Positions 33,862 through 46,608 of a DNA stretch of 64,000 nt are shown here, piece after piece. The stretch comes from Alnus glutinosa (lineage: Eukaryota; Streptophyta; Magnoliopsida; Fagales; Betulaceae), in assembly GCF_958979055.1 (NCBI RefSeq), contig NC_084888.1:33012804-33076803 (forward strand), written 5' to 3'. Numbering within the stretch: position 1 is the first letter of the stretch; the number at the start of each line of letters is the position of its first letter. The position numbers and the translations under genes were made by a program. Below the pieces are notes generated by a model. The model worked only from the letters and a program-made list of their open reading frames with translations, made no database searches and was not told the origin of the DNA.

Positions 33862-36800
33862 TCAAACTTTAGTTTTCTTCCCATTCTTTTTATCTCCTTC
33901 ACCATCAATCTCCAGATCTACTTTTCTTTTCTCTAAATGTCCTTTGCCATTAACACCGACATCTTTTTTGATTTTCTCTGCTCCAGGAAACTGCAGCAGG
34001 TATTATTGTTGCCAAGCACATTAATCTCAGAATGCATAAAAGAATAGTAATGAGATTCTTTAACTTCTCCCTAACTTTTATTCAGTTTGTGACATGAAAA
34101 TTATCGTTAATCACTCCTCGGGAAAAAACTGATGCTCTTTACATAACTCAGCACTAGGGAAGAAACCTGGTATCTATGCAGAAAAAAGAGACAGGCCGCC
34201 CCGAGCGCCGGGGAGGGGGGGGGGGGGGGGGGTTGGTGTGGTGTGTGGGTAACAAAATAGCAAAAGGTGAGGTTTATCACACCTTATCATTCAACACCAG
34301 ATTTCTAGAAGCAGCCTTGTCCATGATGCTTCTGTAATACTCTGTAAAGCGGAATTTGCCATTGTGTTTCTCCAGCTGAAATAAACCATTTATCAAACTA
34401 AGAAAAGTTGTATTAATCTAATCCACAAAAGAGTCTGGTTAACATTGATAAAGCAAACCTGGAGAAATGATTCAACAGATTGCTGATCTTTTGGTGAAAA
34501 AGCCACCTCATCTCTTTTCTTCTGCACAAACTCTATGTTCTGCTCCACCTACAATACCGGAAAAAGAGTTATCCACAATTGATTTGAATCAGTAGTTGGT
34601 AAACCATATTACAGAAGTCATAACTCTTCCCCTCTATTCTCTGATAAAAAAACCAACAGTTCCACCACAAATCAAACTACATGATTATCCCAATCATTAG
34701 GTAATTACTGAGGCAACCATAGCACAGCGACCAGTGCATCCATAGAGTAAGATGGCATTTAGGAGACAGCTACTAGATAAGCAGTTAAATTTCTTTGTCA
34801 ATGAAAGACACAAGTAAAATATGTTTAAATCAGAACTTGTACCTGATCAATAAAACGCTTCACCACACGCTTGAAACGCTCGACAGTAGTGGTCTCATGA
34901 AATTTCCTAAGACGGATGAGAGGAATAGTTGCCAGTTCAGGAAAAGATATGTGGTAGCTCCATTGAACAAAGTGCACCGAAAGCAGTTCAATGGCAGATG
35001 AAACACACTCTTCTTGGAAGTTCTGGGATTTTAACCAATATTTTGGCAACTGTACAAATGATATCCAACATTAATTGTAATCAAAATACAGTAGTCTCGA
35101 TTCTAGATAAGTACGGAATTTAGAGACCAGCTGATGAGTATTAAGTTCCATGATGAAAAGGTGTAAGTCAAGGCACATCAGGGAGAATTCAGGAATAGAA
35201 TTACTTAAGTACATTACTGCTTCCTAACCTTAACAGCAGATGAGAAGTTGAAGGCCTTTCCATGTTTTCCACCATCCTTGCCAACTTTATATTCTAAAAC
35301 AGCCAACACCAAAGATGAAACAGGGATGAAAATCCCACTAGAACTCGAGAGATTATTCAACCATTGGATGCATTTAAGTCTTAAAGGTAAATATCTTGGT
35401 CCAGGAAACAGGAAAGCCACTCCATTTATAATTTGAATGACCAAAAAAAGCAACGGCTGAAGATCATAATCACGTATGTTTGCTGCTATAAACATAACCC
35501 AGAGATCAATGCAATTAGTGTACTGCCAACTGCATATTTTCTTGAGTGCTTCCTGGCCATCAACAACAAAAAGCAAAACATCAGAACAGTTCCCTCCACA
35601 TTGTGATATAATGACTCATTGATAAACTCAATACACTCGCGAGCATCTATCTACAAGTGCAACAAGCTAATATACCTGTATCCAACAAAACAAGAGACTG
35701 AAGAAAAATTATAATCATTGTGTACCTTCTTCTTCGTTTGTAGACCCTGCTGCAGTATCTTAGCAATTTGCTTAATACAAATCATTGCTTTATTAGATGA
35801 TTTGTGCACATCCAAGGAGCACAGCTCAACCAAGGAGTTTCTCAGAAATTGCATGTGTTTAAACAGATCTGGCTCCATGAATTGACAGTGACCAATAAAG
35901 GCTTTGTATGTTTTAACCAAGCAGGTATCAAAGCAACTGGAACTAAACACAGACACCAAATCTTTTATGATGAGAAAGGAGTGTGACGATAGAGTCTCTC
36001 TGCCAGTTGCCCATAAATGAACAGCAATCTGCATTAATTTTTTAAAAGATAGTTAGAGATGACCTAGCATAATATGAGATTCATATACAACACAAAAACC
36101 ATTGACCAATAACATAATAACATGGATATTACTAGCAGTGAATTCTAACAATTTAATAGTAATACCTATCATAATGTTCATAGTAAGCGTCGATATTTAT
36201 GTTTCAACTACATCAATCATATATATATATATATATCATTAGTTTATCATTTAAATGGAAGTACCTTAATCAATCTGTGCAGTAAAGAAGGGAAAGCAGC
36301 AAAGTATATCATTGACGATCTGAGTCTGACTAAGGAGAGGGCCAATATCTCATGGTCAGTAACTTGATTCAGGAGAAACAGGGTACTCCTCAAATAAGAT
36401 TTGACCAGCGGCTTCAAAGCTTTCCATTTTGAAGTATTCTTCAAATCCAAAATTGTCTCCTTCCTGCACTTGGAGCTCGATATTCCCAGTAGCCCCCGAA
36501 ATATATTATCACCCTCATGAAGCATGAACATCAATATCTCACAGAAAGTTGCGCTGTTCTGAATTCTATTACACGAATCAGCATCAAAAACACCAGTTGA
36601 TTGGGCTCCATAGTGGCATGCAGCACGGTACCCATTTATGAGACAAGTTAGGGCAGACAAATTATTCTGCTCTTTGACCAGTCGACACCAAAATTTAACA
36701 GCAGATACGGTAAAAAACTTGCACTCATTTGACTGCATGCCTTCGTTACTTGTCTCGTCCTCATCAGAAAACTGCTACAAGAAAAAAAAAAATACTGGAA

Positions 36801-37895
36801 AGTTCTTCAAGTGGAAAAACTGAACAACATAAATTAGTGGAAAAAAAAAAAAATTGGAATCCCAAATTTTTTTTTTTGATAAGTAAGAAGATTTTATTAA
36901 AAAAGCGTAAAGCGCCCTAAGTACACAGGAAGTATACAGAGGAACAGCTCAGCTAGCCCACAAAAACAAAGGAAAACCCAAATACAAAGTGAGGCCCCAA
37001 AAACCCAAAGGAAAGCCCCCAACATACACCCGAGAAACAAAAGAAACAACCCACACACCCAACAATCACCCAACAAACAAAAGAAGCTCCCCAAATACAA
37101 AAACAACCCCTACCAAGCACCCAAACCTACCCCTCCCAAATTTTCATTTCTAATAGATTCTTTTTCACAAGAATACTTTTACCAAACCAATTGCCATCCC
37201 CAAAATAGATTTTTCACCATTCACATTATCCAATACCATACTGCCATTTTCTATACAAACATGATTCTATCATATAAATTACCTATAAATGCTGGTAATC
37301 CCTTTAAGATCATTCCTTTAAGACCAAGAATATCAGTACTTTCCTTTCATGTCCAAATATGTGACAAAAAAGCAATTAAATGGCCACTCTGGTACAATGA
37401 AATTGTGATTTTTCTTGAGATATTTTCATAATATTAGAAAAGCAAATAAATCTAACTCTAACATAACTTCACCATAATTTTATTTTATTTTTTAAAAAAA
37501 TGAAATTATAATCCCCTCATTTTTTTTTTCCTTCCCACTATATACTCTGAAGGCAAAGGAAGAGTAAAAAAAATAAAACTCATATATGAAAAGCATGTTA
37601 TTCTGGCTGTGGAAGTAAGTACATGCAAGATAAAACCTCAGATCAACACACAAAATTGAAATCCCCAATAATAATTTCCTTGGGATACCAACAACCCTTA
37701 TAAAAAAGATATAGGTAGTAAATAACTTACAGTCTCCTCATTTCTGAAAGGTTGAAGACCCTTATCATAGCTTTCCAACAACTTGGAAAATTTTGAATCC
37801 TGGGGAATTTTCAAGTAAAATGCTCCATTAATAAATGAATAAATAAATACTTAATAGCAATTAATAGATAACAACAAAAAATTTTAACAGCCAAG

Positions 37896-37944
<49 letters not shown>

Positions 37945-39744
37945 TGTAACAAACGAGAACATTCAAACCATCCAAGATCTATTGCATATTACACAGAATC
38001 TGATTTCAGGCTCAAACAAGCAAAAATGCACAAAACGCCGTAAATAAGAGATAAGAATAGTGACATTTACTCGTTTCCAGTTAAGCATGAAGCGTGACCA
38101 GGAAAGGAAAGCTCACACTCCTAATTATGTTGAATTCAAAGTTAATGCTCCAAAATCCCAGCTAAAATGGGTCATTCAGAGAAAAAAAAAATTCATTTGA
38201 ATTCATCAGGCTTGTGATTCTGCTTAAAATATCCAACACAAGCTGACTTACCAGGATAACATTTAAAAAATAGTAATCAGTGGTTAGGTAAATTTTTTCT
38301 GCAATATGACAACACCAGCATGTATTTCACAACTTATAAAAAATATCGTAGACACGTAAATAATAAAGATAATACTATATTGTTTGCCGTCTGTTATTAA
38401 ATTAAAGAAAATCACAAATATGCACAAAGCCATAAATTTAGCCAAACTATCAGGAAAGTCATCACTATGACACTTATATTATATCCAACAAATATAACAA
38501 TTCTAAACTGAAAACAAACAAATATCATTCAAAATTTATAAAAATTATTAAAAAAAAATACATTAATACCTTTTCCTTCAACCTGTTTAATTTTTTTGTC
38601 TTCTTTGCAAGATCTAAATGAATTTCCCTGTTCTGCAACGACAATGCATTATCTCCACTGTTGTCTGCATTTGAATTCCATCAGTACACAAACAGAAGAT
38701 GCGTAGTGGTAGGAGAACAAACAGTACATAATATTTATAACATCGGGTAATACTGTCCTCACCTCCAAGATAATCCTCACTCCCACTTTCAGCAACATAC
38801 GTGCAGCTCAAGTCCTGATTGCCCATTAAAAAATTCAATAAAAAAGAGCCAAATCAAAAGTTAAAACACATTTTTAAGCAACAATAGTATAATCTAATTC
38901 ACAACCTCCGAGAGATATCCATCACTCTCTGAATCGTCTCTGGTCACATCACTGTCATCTTCACTAAATATCGTATCAAGGGCAATGTCTTCAATATCTC
39001 CACCTTCAGGGTTTCTGAGAAAATAACAAGTGACACATGTGGATTCTTAACAATGGTTCTCCAAAGGATTTAAATGGCATAGCATAAAAGTTTTAAGCCA
39101 GAATAATAATAATAATAACAATAACAATAATGGGGAAGATACACAGCATAATAAGTCAGGGAAACCCGAGTACGTAAATGGAAAAAAAGAAAACAAAATC
39201 ATTCCATGGTTAGTAATGAGAAAGATGTATCAATTTCACCTTTTTTACCTTCCATTAGACAGCTCTGTGTTGACACCTTTTTGGTCTTCAGCAGCATCAT
39301 GCTCATCTCCTACAGCAAGCAAATCCAATTATTTGGTGTATCGAATTGGTGTATCGCCAACCCAAACAAGTGCATCAATTGGTGTATCGAAAAATTGAAA
39401 TAGAGGAATATAAACATAAAAATAAAATAAAATGTCAAATCCACAAAATAGTAGTTACTCATTTTAACTCCACTGGGTTCAACAAGACCTATACCATTAC
39501 CATATACAAATAAACCAATTATTTTACATACACCCACATCACCCATAAGACACTAAATGCGAAGAAATGAAACTAAACACATACACACACATTAAAGAGA
39601 AATGGAAAATTACTTATATCGAATAGAATGCTTACTTTTAGAAGCTTTCTTTTTGAACACAGACTTGGATTTCCGCTGTCTCTTGAGCACAGACTGAAGA
39701 TTCTTCTTCGCGAACTTCCTCGCCTTCTTCCCCAGCTTCCCCAT
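33862..39744 (-). CDS. NOC2: NOC2-family nucleolar complex protein (715 aa)
   Basis: Thirteen coding exons on the minus strand: 39744-39636, 39309-39249, 39014-38906, 38814-38763, 38664-38570, 37799-37731, 36771-36265, 36028-35726, 35552-35229, 35049-34843, 34548-34459, 34375-34283, 33990-33862. All use GT-AG, phases agree, and the total is 2148 bp. Noc2 proteins escort pre-60S ribosomal subunits from nucleolus to nucleoplasm, pairing with Noc1 or Noc3. The N-terminus MGKLGKKARKFAKKNLQSVL is the plant Noc2 signature and a basic nucleolar signal. An acidic region follows (FSEDDSDVTRDDSESDGYLS), then the long helical Noc2 domain with IRDYDLQPLLFLVIQIINGV, the most conserved part, and a Lys-rich tail. 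Plants have at least two such genes, one of them REBELOTE; I cannot say which this is. Exon 12 would end in-frame as NDKV-stop if intron 12 were retained. Confidence 0.92.
34215..34232. repeat. Run of 18 G in NOC2 intron 12
   Basis: An unbroken G tract on the plus strand, preceded by GCCGGGGA. In the NOC2 transcript it is a C tract. It is the only such homopolymer in the window, and its length may be uncertain in sequencing. Confidence 0.85.
36860..37144 (-). mobile_element. 5'-truncated LINE 3' end in NOC2 intron 6
   Basis: TCCCAAATTTT occurs at 36860-36870 and 37134-37144 as target duplication. On the minus strand the body ends CGCTTTTTTAATAAAATCTT CTTACTTATC poly-A, the same family as the LINE at 7891-8128. 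Its sense strand is that of the host gene. Confidence 0.85.
37903..37941. repeat. (GA)n microsatellite in NOC2 intron 5
   Basis: An uninterrupted GA run of about 38 bases inside the intron between exons 5 and 6. Confidence 0.95.
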
Positions 39745-40157
39745 TCCGTAACAATATCAAATGTATTCTAAACACACACAACCAATTGGAACTTCTATAA
39801 GGACAAATAGAGGCACGAAAATACACCCGCATATTGAAGCGAAAGACCAAGGAAAATCAACGTGAGGGTTTCAGTTATCCCCAAACCCATCTCTGATTAG
39901 CGAAAGCTACCTACCTTGTTTTGCTGAAGCTCTGTCACTATAGCACGGTCCTCTCCTTCTCTATATTCGCTGAACACTTCCAATAACTCACCGACTTCAC
40001 AGTCCGATTAGAGCAGCTCGACGACCGTGTCAAACTGCTGTCTCCTGCCTGCCCCTCCTCCTTGCTGCTCTTTCGAAACGCCCTTTTAACGGCGAAAAAC
40101 CTCAGTCCCTGGGTTGAGGCAGAACCAGAACGGGAAATAACTTTGGAGCCCTTCCTT

Positions 40158-40167
40158 TTAGGGTTTT
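40158..40167 (-). promoter_or_regulatory. Telo-box (AAACCCTAAA) upstream of NOC2
   Basis: The minus strand reads AAACCCTAAA about 415 bases before the NOC2 start codon, within a GC-richer stretch (39940-40190) that looks like the leader and proximal promoter. Telo-boxes are a known mark of plant ribosomal-protein and ribosome-biogenesis promoters. A second AAACCCTCA is at about 39863-39871. Confidence 0.55.
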
Positions 40168-41380
40168 GGGTTTTGGGGCTTATCAAACGACTCGTTTAAC
40201 GCCCGGGCTTGTACATGTACATAACATAATAGTGGGTTCTTAATTTTGAAATTAATAAAAAGTAATGATAAGATATAAAAGTTTAAAAAAAATGTATAGA
40301 AAAGTGAAAAAGTTTTGGATTGTAATGAATAAAAAATTATTGATGTGATACAAAAAGTGAAAATGTGAAAATGTTTTGATATTAATTGGTATTAAAAAAT
40401 ATGAAAAAGTAAAAAAAATAATTATATGTACATTACCTCCATTATTCGGTATTGTACTGTCCCTTAACAAACAACCCCGCTAATTCGTTAACTGTTAAAT
40501 CTTATCAAAAATTTTAAAATATTTTTTATATAATTTTTAAACAAATTTTATAAAAAAAATTAAAAATTCAAGTATTAATATTTTTGCAAGTTTCGTTAAA
40601 TTCTGACCAGCATCTAAATTCTAACTATTTTTTTTTTCTTTTTTTCATAAAAAATATATAAATTTACTACAAACCAATTTGTAAGAAACATATACAAACA
40701 AGTTTTTAAAAGTAGCATGTGTCATTTAAGCTAATAAAAAAAGAGAAGTGCTACACTTACCATTTTTTTTTTTAAAAAAAAATGTTCATTCTCAAATAAT
40801 GTGTCAATCATGGATGAGATCTATTATTTAAGAACTACTTTTGAGAAAAATATTTAGGAAGTAGAGCATTTTCCTTAAAAAAAAAACATGTGTTTTTCAC
40901 ATAGTAAGTAAGTAAAATCTATCATATATCAGCAAAGTATTACAATGCAATTCGGATAGGACATAAATTTCCTACAAACCGGTTTGTAGATAAATTTTTA
41001 CAACCCACATATAATATTGACATGTGTCTTTTGGCATATGAAAATCATATATTGTTTTAATAGCATGTACTTTTCGCATACTTTTTTAATAGCTTTAATA
41101 AAAAAAAAAAGCATGTACTTCTTACATGTTTAAAGGACACATGTCATTTTCATATGAGAATTATAAAAAATTTCCTACAATCCATATTGTAGTAAATTTT
41201 TGTCCTTTTGGATATACACCTAAATACTAAAACTAAAGCAGCATAGTATTCTATCTGTACATTCTCTACCAAACTCCTAGAAGAACCTATACAATCCAAA
41301 CATCTTCGCTAACCAATTATTGCAACAAAAGAAACAGCCAAATCCCTTCATTCGACAAACAATCTCATCAACTCCAAACA

Positions 41381-41498
41381 TGGTCTCAAATGAATAGCTC
41401 AATCGGCTAGGTATTACGTCTCATGAAGTGGAGGTCACTAGTTTGCATCGTCTCTTCTCCTCTTATGTAGACATGTCAAAAAGAAAAAAATAAAATAA
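41381..41498 (+). mobile_element. tRNA-derived SINE with 14-bp target duplication
   Basis: ATCAACTCCAAACA flanks it at 41367-41380 and 41499-41512. The 5' part resembles a tRNA: TAGCTCAATCGGCTAGG (box A-like) and GGTCACTAGTTTGCATC (box B-like, decayed). It ends in an A-rich tail. Same family as 52069-52183. Confidence 0.82.
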
Positions 41499-41803
41499 AT
41501 CAACTCCAAACACGCTAGCCGAAAGCCCCCAGCTCTTACAAAGATCTCATTAATCTTTTTCCTTATAAAGCACCAGACATGATTCTTTGCCAAACCTCCC
41601 ATTTTATTCTCTTGAGAATTTATTCTTCAGTTTGCAGTTGGTTACCACATCGTATGTTGTTCCTATCCAACCACATGTTATAAACAGAGGCACTTAAGCA
41701 CAATTTACATAAACCATCTCTCAAGCACTTAGTAATAATATCATCCCATTGCCAATGAGGGTCTGCTATCAAGCATAGACTAATGGTAGTCAATTAACCC
41801 ACC

Positions 41804-41851
<48 letters not shown>

Positions 41852-42900
41852 CCTGACCCACTAAAAAAGACAAAAACAAAAAATAGTCAACAAGTGACCA
41901 AAAAATAAAATAAAATTGTCCATCATAATGATTCAAGAGAAAGAATCCAAGGATTGTTAAGTCCATCAAATGGAGGTTATTTCTTTCAGGTGCAAGGTGA
42001 AATATTTTCTTAACCATTGATTTGATAATAAAAAAATTAAAATATAATAAAGTAGGAATTGGTTATTACGTTGAGCTTATTTGTGATTTGGTTCAACATA
42101 TTTGGGTAACGAATATATTGATAAAATATAACATTTACTAAATTGTACTAATTCTCAAATGATGGGATTGAGGTCCTATGCAAATTTAGGTTAAGACGGT
42201 TTATTCAAAAATAAACTGTTTAAATTTTGCCACATTAGTAAAATAATAATAAATCACTATAAGGGTTGGCCCGGGTACGTATTACCTAAGGGTTGTGATT
42301 GGTGCATAACAAGGTTGCACAACACATGTACAACACTAGACATATAGAGTGAGACCCATGTGATAGGACTTGTTGTGCAAGAGACTTTTCTTATTACCTA
42401 AAGAGAAATGACTCATACACATGTTGTGCAGGAGACTCATGAAGTAGGTCCCATCACATGAATCTCATCCATGTGTCTACAGTTGTGCACAACATATGTA
42501 TAACTATTGTGCAAGTATCACTGCTCTTAACTAAATGAATCACTTTAAAGGGTGCAGTTAGGGTGGATTGACAGCTACTCCCCTTACCCTTTAATGTGGT
42601 TGTTTGTCATTCCAAATATGTGGTCCGATCGCCTTAAAAAAAACTCATCCAAGGGTTTGATGCCACATCCGAGAGTTTGTAATAAATCTTTGTACCTCTA
42701 ACAATCCTATGTTATTAACTATGTCTCTTTTTTGTTCTTTTTTTCTTTTTTTAAAGCAAGGAATAACATATGTATACAATTCCAAATGATATTGTCCTTC
42801 AATTTGTTGATACTGACAAATCATGAGGATAATAATAAAAAATCAAAATTAAATAATAAATTCAACCATATGATAGAATTGAACTTTTCAATAAAATAAA

Positions 42901-42941
<41 letters not shown>

Positions 42942-43249
42942 AGAATTGGAGAGGCAGAATAAAATGAATCCTGAATTCTTGATCTTGGGAATGGGAATAG
43001 AGATAGGACTTGGGGAGTCTCAACTTTTTTCAAGACACTCACGTGAATCCCATCCCTTTTCCCTGTATTCCTCAGGAAAAAAAAAAAACTCACGTGAGAC
43101 TGCCTTCCGTGTAGTCTTTCTCAACCGGATCCGGTCTTACATGTGAAAAAAAATGGGCGGCCAAGATTTAGTTTGACAAAGACAAAACGGAAGGCAGTCT
43201 TTAGAGCACTCCTGGAAAGGCCGTTTGTGTCCTTTAGAAGTATTATAAG

Positions 43250-44040
43250 AATGATATAGATAATTGTATCATTAGTTCATGTGGTATGTTATAATTATTT
43301 TTTATTTTTTATGATTTAAAAAGTTCATAGGAGGTCTTTGTGGTAAGTAATAATTACAAATCGATCCATGGCGTCAAATTCTGTTAAATTTTTTGATAAA
43401 TTTTGTTAAATGCCACGTCATACCAATAAGAATGTAACACGTGTCCATCTTAATAAAAAAATAAATTTATTAAAAAATGAATAAATATACTCATTTTTTT
43501 AAAATAAAAAGAAAAAGAAAAAGCAAGGGGTGGCCGCGCGCCACCCCAGCCACCTCTGGGGTGGTCGCGGCCTCCCCAGTGGCCGGGGGTGGCGCGCAGC
43601 CACCCCCAATGGACCTGGGGGTAGCATTTGAGCCACCCTTGACTCTACTAGGGGTGGCCCGATGGCCACCCTCAACCACTGGGGGTGGCCGCGCGCCACC
43701 CTCAGCCACCTCTGGGGTGGCCGCACCCCGCCGGGGGCCACTGGGGGTGGCGCGCAGCCACCCCTTGCTTTTTTGTTTTGTTTTTTTTTAATTTTAATTT
43801 TATTTTTTTTTTAAATAAGTATATTTATTTATTAAGATTGACACGTGTCTTATTCTTATTGGTTTGACATGGCACTGACGCGACATTTAACAGAATCTGT
43901 CAAAAAATTTAACAGAATTTGACGTGAGGGATCGATTTGTAATTATTACTTACCACAAGGACATCCCTTGAACTTTTTAAACTATAAGGAGTGAAAAATA
44001 ATTATGACATACCACAAGGACCAATGGTACAATTATCCCA
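43250..44040. mobile_element. ~790-bp MITE with ~240-bp inverted repeats and GGTGGC core
   Basis: The left arm starts GATAATTGTATCATTAGTTC and the right arm is its inverse (…ACCAATGGTACAATTATC). The arms contain TACAAATCGATCC, AAATTCTGTTAAATTTTT and ACACGTGTC. The centre (43525-43765) is GC-rich with GGGGTGGCCGCGCGCCACC-like palindromes. A relative is at 52469-53124. Frames over the core are compositional. Confidence 0.8.
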
Positions 44041-45780
44041 TGATAGGAATTGACTCATTAAATTTTTCTAGCTAAAATAGTTAAAAATTATTATTATTAT
44101 TATTATTATTTTAGTTGTCTACTTTTTTTAAAGTACTACCAACATCACCATCTTAGCTATTGATTTTCACTATTCTATTTAAATATTATTTTTTAAATAA
44201 TTATTTATTATTTCTCTAATAACATTTATATTTTTCTAACGATCATATTTTAAAAATTTATCTTCTTCTAACGGTCATATTTTTTTTGAATATTTGCCTT
44301 ATCTTAACGTTTTATATTTTTCAAAAAGGTCATATACGTCCAAGCAGAAAAATGATAATGAACGCTTTCTTTTTTAGTGTGAAAATAAAAAATAAAAAAG
44401 AGAGACATATTTTATTCTTTTGATGAATGAACGATACTCACCAAACAAAAATTATTATTTTGTTGAGGCTATTGAGGAGTTTTTTTTGTTTTGTTTTTTT
44501 AAAAAAACTTTTTGGTGATTTGGCTTATGAAAATAGCTAAAAAAAAAAAAAAAAAAAACTATTGTTATGAGCCCATTAAGAATGCTATTATTTGGCTACG
44601 TTAATAGGGAGAAAAGATATCTCCTTTAAAAAAATAAAAATAAAAATTACCACACGTGGCTAGTTCTTTTTTTATATTCTCTTTTCCTCCTCGGTTATTG
44701 CTTTATTCTCTTGTGAATAATTCTATTAGCAAGATACTTATCCGTCCTTTATCCTCTCAAATGTGATCCGTCTTTAAAATTACTGTTAAATTAAAATATA
44801 ATATTAACCAATTCTAAATTTAGTGACAATTTTAAAAGTTACGTGATATTTAGATTTCAAATAAAAATAAAATATAAACCTTAATTTTTTTCCTATATCT
44901 TATTTTTATTTATTTTTTATTATTTTAACACCAAGCCAAGCATCATAGAGGCCTCAAACTAGACGTTAGACAAGGATTTTGCAAAGATATTTAGGTGTTG
45001 ATAAGAATTTAATAGAATTTACAAAAATACTCATATATGAATCTTTGAAAATTTTATAAAATATTTTTTTATAAAAAAAATACAGGGACATTTTGGAAAT
45101 TTTAGCAAGATTTAACAGTGAATCTTAACAGAATACCTTTAAGTGAGACGTTTGAAAATGTGAATACCCCAGTTTGAGACGTTTGCTATTTTAGTACCCT
45201 TATCTCTAAACAGCGTATAATTTGATACCCTTTTGTAAAGTTATCATTTAATTTTTTATTATTTTAACATCGAACAAAGTATCATAAAGGCTGTTCGAGC
45301 TTTCTCAAATTCGGACAATAAACTTGAGGGAATCCCGATCCTCAAACCAGACGGTTAAACAACGATTTTGCAAGAAAAATGTTCGAATTACAACAAATAC
45401 ACTATAAATACATAACACCAAAATACATTGGAGGGGACTCACATATGTGAACCCCATTTCAATATACCTTGAAATTGTGCATTTATAGCCCATGTCTTAC
45501 TTTCCATTTTGCAAAGATATTTAATTGGAGTCAAAGTATTTACGTGATGGGCTGTTATTCGGCGGATAACTCCAAATTGGACCCATCGTAATCCCCAGTC
45601 AACTACTAATTGTACTTGTTTTTTTTTTTGGAAAAGTAAAACAAAAAAAAGAAAAAGAAAAAGAAAAAGAAAACAAAAACAGAAGACAGCAAGGTTTTGT
45701 TGTTGTTGTTGCGGTTGATGTTACTCACATTGCCGTTGTTAAAATCTTAAAATAGAAACCACAACCTATCGGCCCCACCT

Positions 45781-46608
45781 TCCTCCACCCTCCAAGCTGT
45801 TATTGTTCCAATCCCACAGTTGAAGTTTTCTGCGGGAAGATCTGGTCCCCCTTTCCCCCCTCCTCCTCTCTGTCTTGTCTCTTTCTCTCGCTCTTTGCTC
45901 ACAGAATACGCGTGTTCATCATCAAGTCATTTGGATACTTTTGTTTTTTGTCACAAAGAGAGAAAGTTCCTTAATTCTCAGAGATCTGAGACTGGGAACT
46001 CCATGCAGAACCAGAGGTACTAGAATGTTTCTATTGTTTTTGGTATTTGTTAACGATACATTTTGTCCATTTTTGTCCTGGTTTATGTTATGTGGGTTCT
46101 GTCTGTCTGTCAGAAAAGTTATCTAAAGTGAAGAATTTGATCCGGGTTCCTTGTTTTCTGTGAAGATCTTGCTAGTTGGCATCAGGGTCTTGCACCAGTT
46201 GTTTTGTTGGGTTGGAGACTTGGAGTAATTAATTGGTGGAAAGTTTACCGTTTCTATTTATTTGACTGGATGTTCTTAGTCCTCATTAATTTCTGTTTCA
46301 CATTAATGGCTTGTTCATGGGGTTGATAGGTCGTGTTTATTTTAGATCTGTATCCGAATTGTTAACTTCCTATTAAAGTTTTGACTTTTCTAAGTGCTAT
46401 ATTTCTGGGCTTGTGGTTGTTTCCTTAATTTGATGTATTAATTGTTTCTCTTTTGGGTTCTTTCTTTAATGCAAGTATAAACTGATTTACACGTGACACT
46501 TTGGTTCGTTTGATTTGCAGTAGGTATGGCAAATTTCGTTCATTTGAAATCATGTGGGGCTAAAACTTCATACTTTGCTTTGTTTTCCCGAAGGTAAATG
46601 ACTAGAGA
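45781..46608 (+). promoter_or_regulatory. 5' leader of the IQD gene, with an intron
   Basis: A CT-rich GC-richer stretch (45835-45900) marks the probable transcription start region. A leader intron can be read from 46017 (CCAGAG|GTACTA) to 46520 (TGATTTGCAG|TAGG). After it, a 23-codon upstream frame runs from ATG 46526 to TAA 46597 and ends 11 bases before the main start codon. Confidence 0.55.

Larger units (their letters stand above)
40190..45780. other. Gene-free region filled with repeats
   Basis: No gene supported. Contents include MITE remnants at 40216-40430, 40930-41220 (inverted CCTACAA/TTGTAGG ends) and 42290-42530 (palindromic TTGTGCA/TGCACAA motifs), a SINE (41381-41498), an (ATT)n run (41806-41850), a TA run (42909-42938), a large MITE (43250-44040) and a decayed relative of the 1418 element at about 44990-45240. 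Frames of 60-104 codons here come from repeat composition. Confidence 0.6.

Noticed and set aside
39938-40186. 82-codon minus-strand frame as an extra first exon of NOC2
   Set aside because: MGKLGKKARKF at 39744 is the family's known start, and the upstream stretch looks like leader and promoter.
43477-43867. Frames of 60-104 codons, Pro/Ala-rich
   Set aside because: They fall on the palindromic GGTGGC core of a MITE; all frames look alike.
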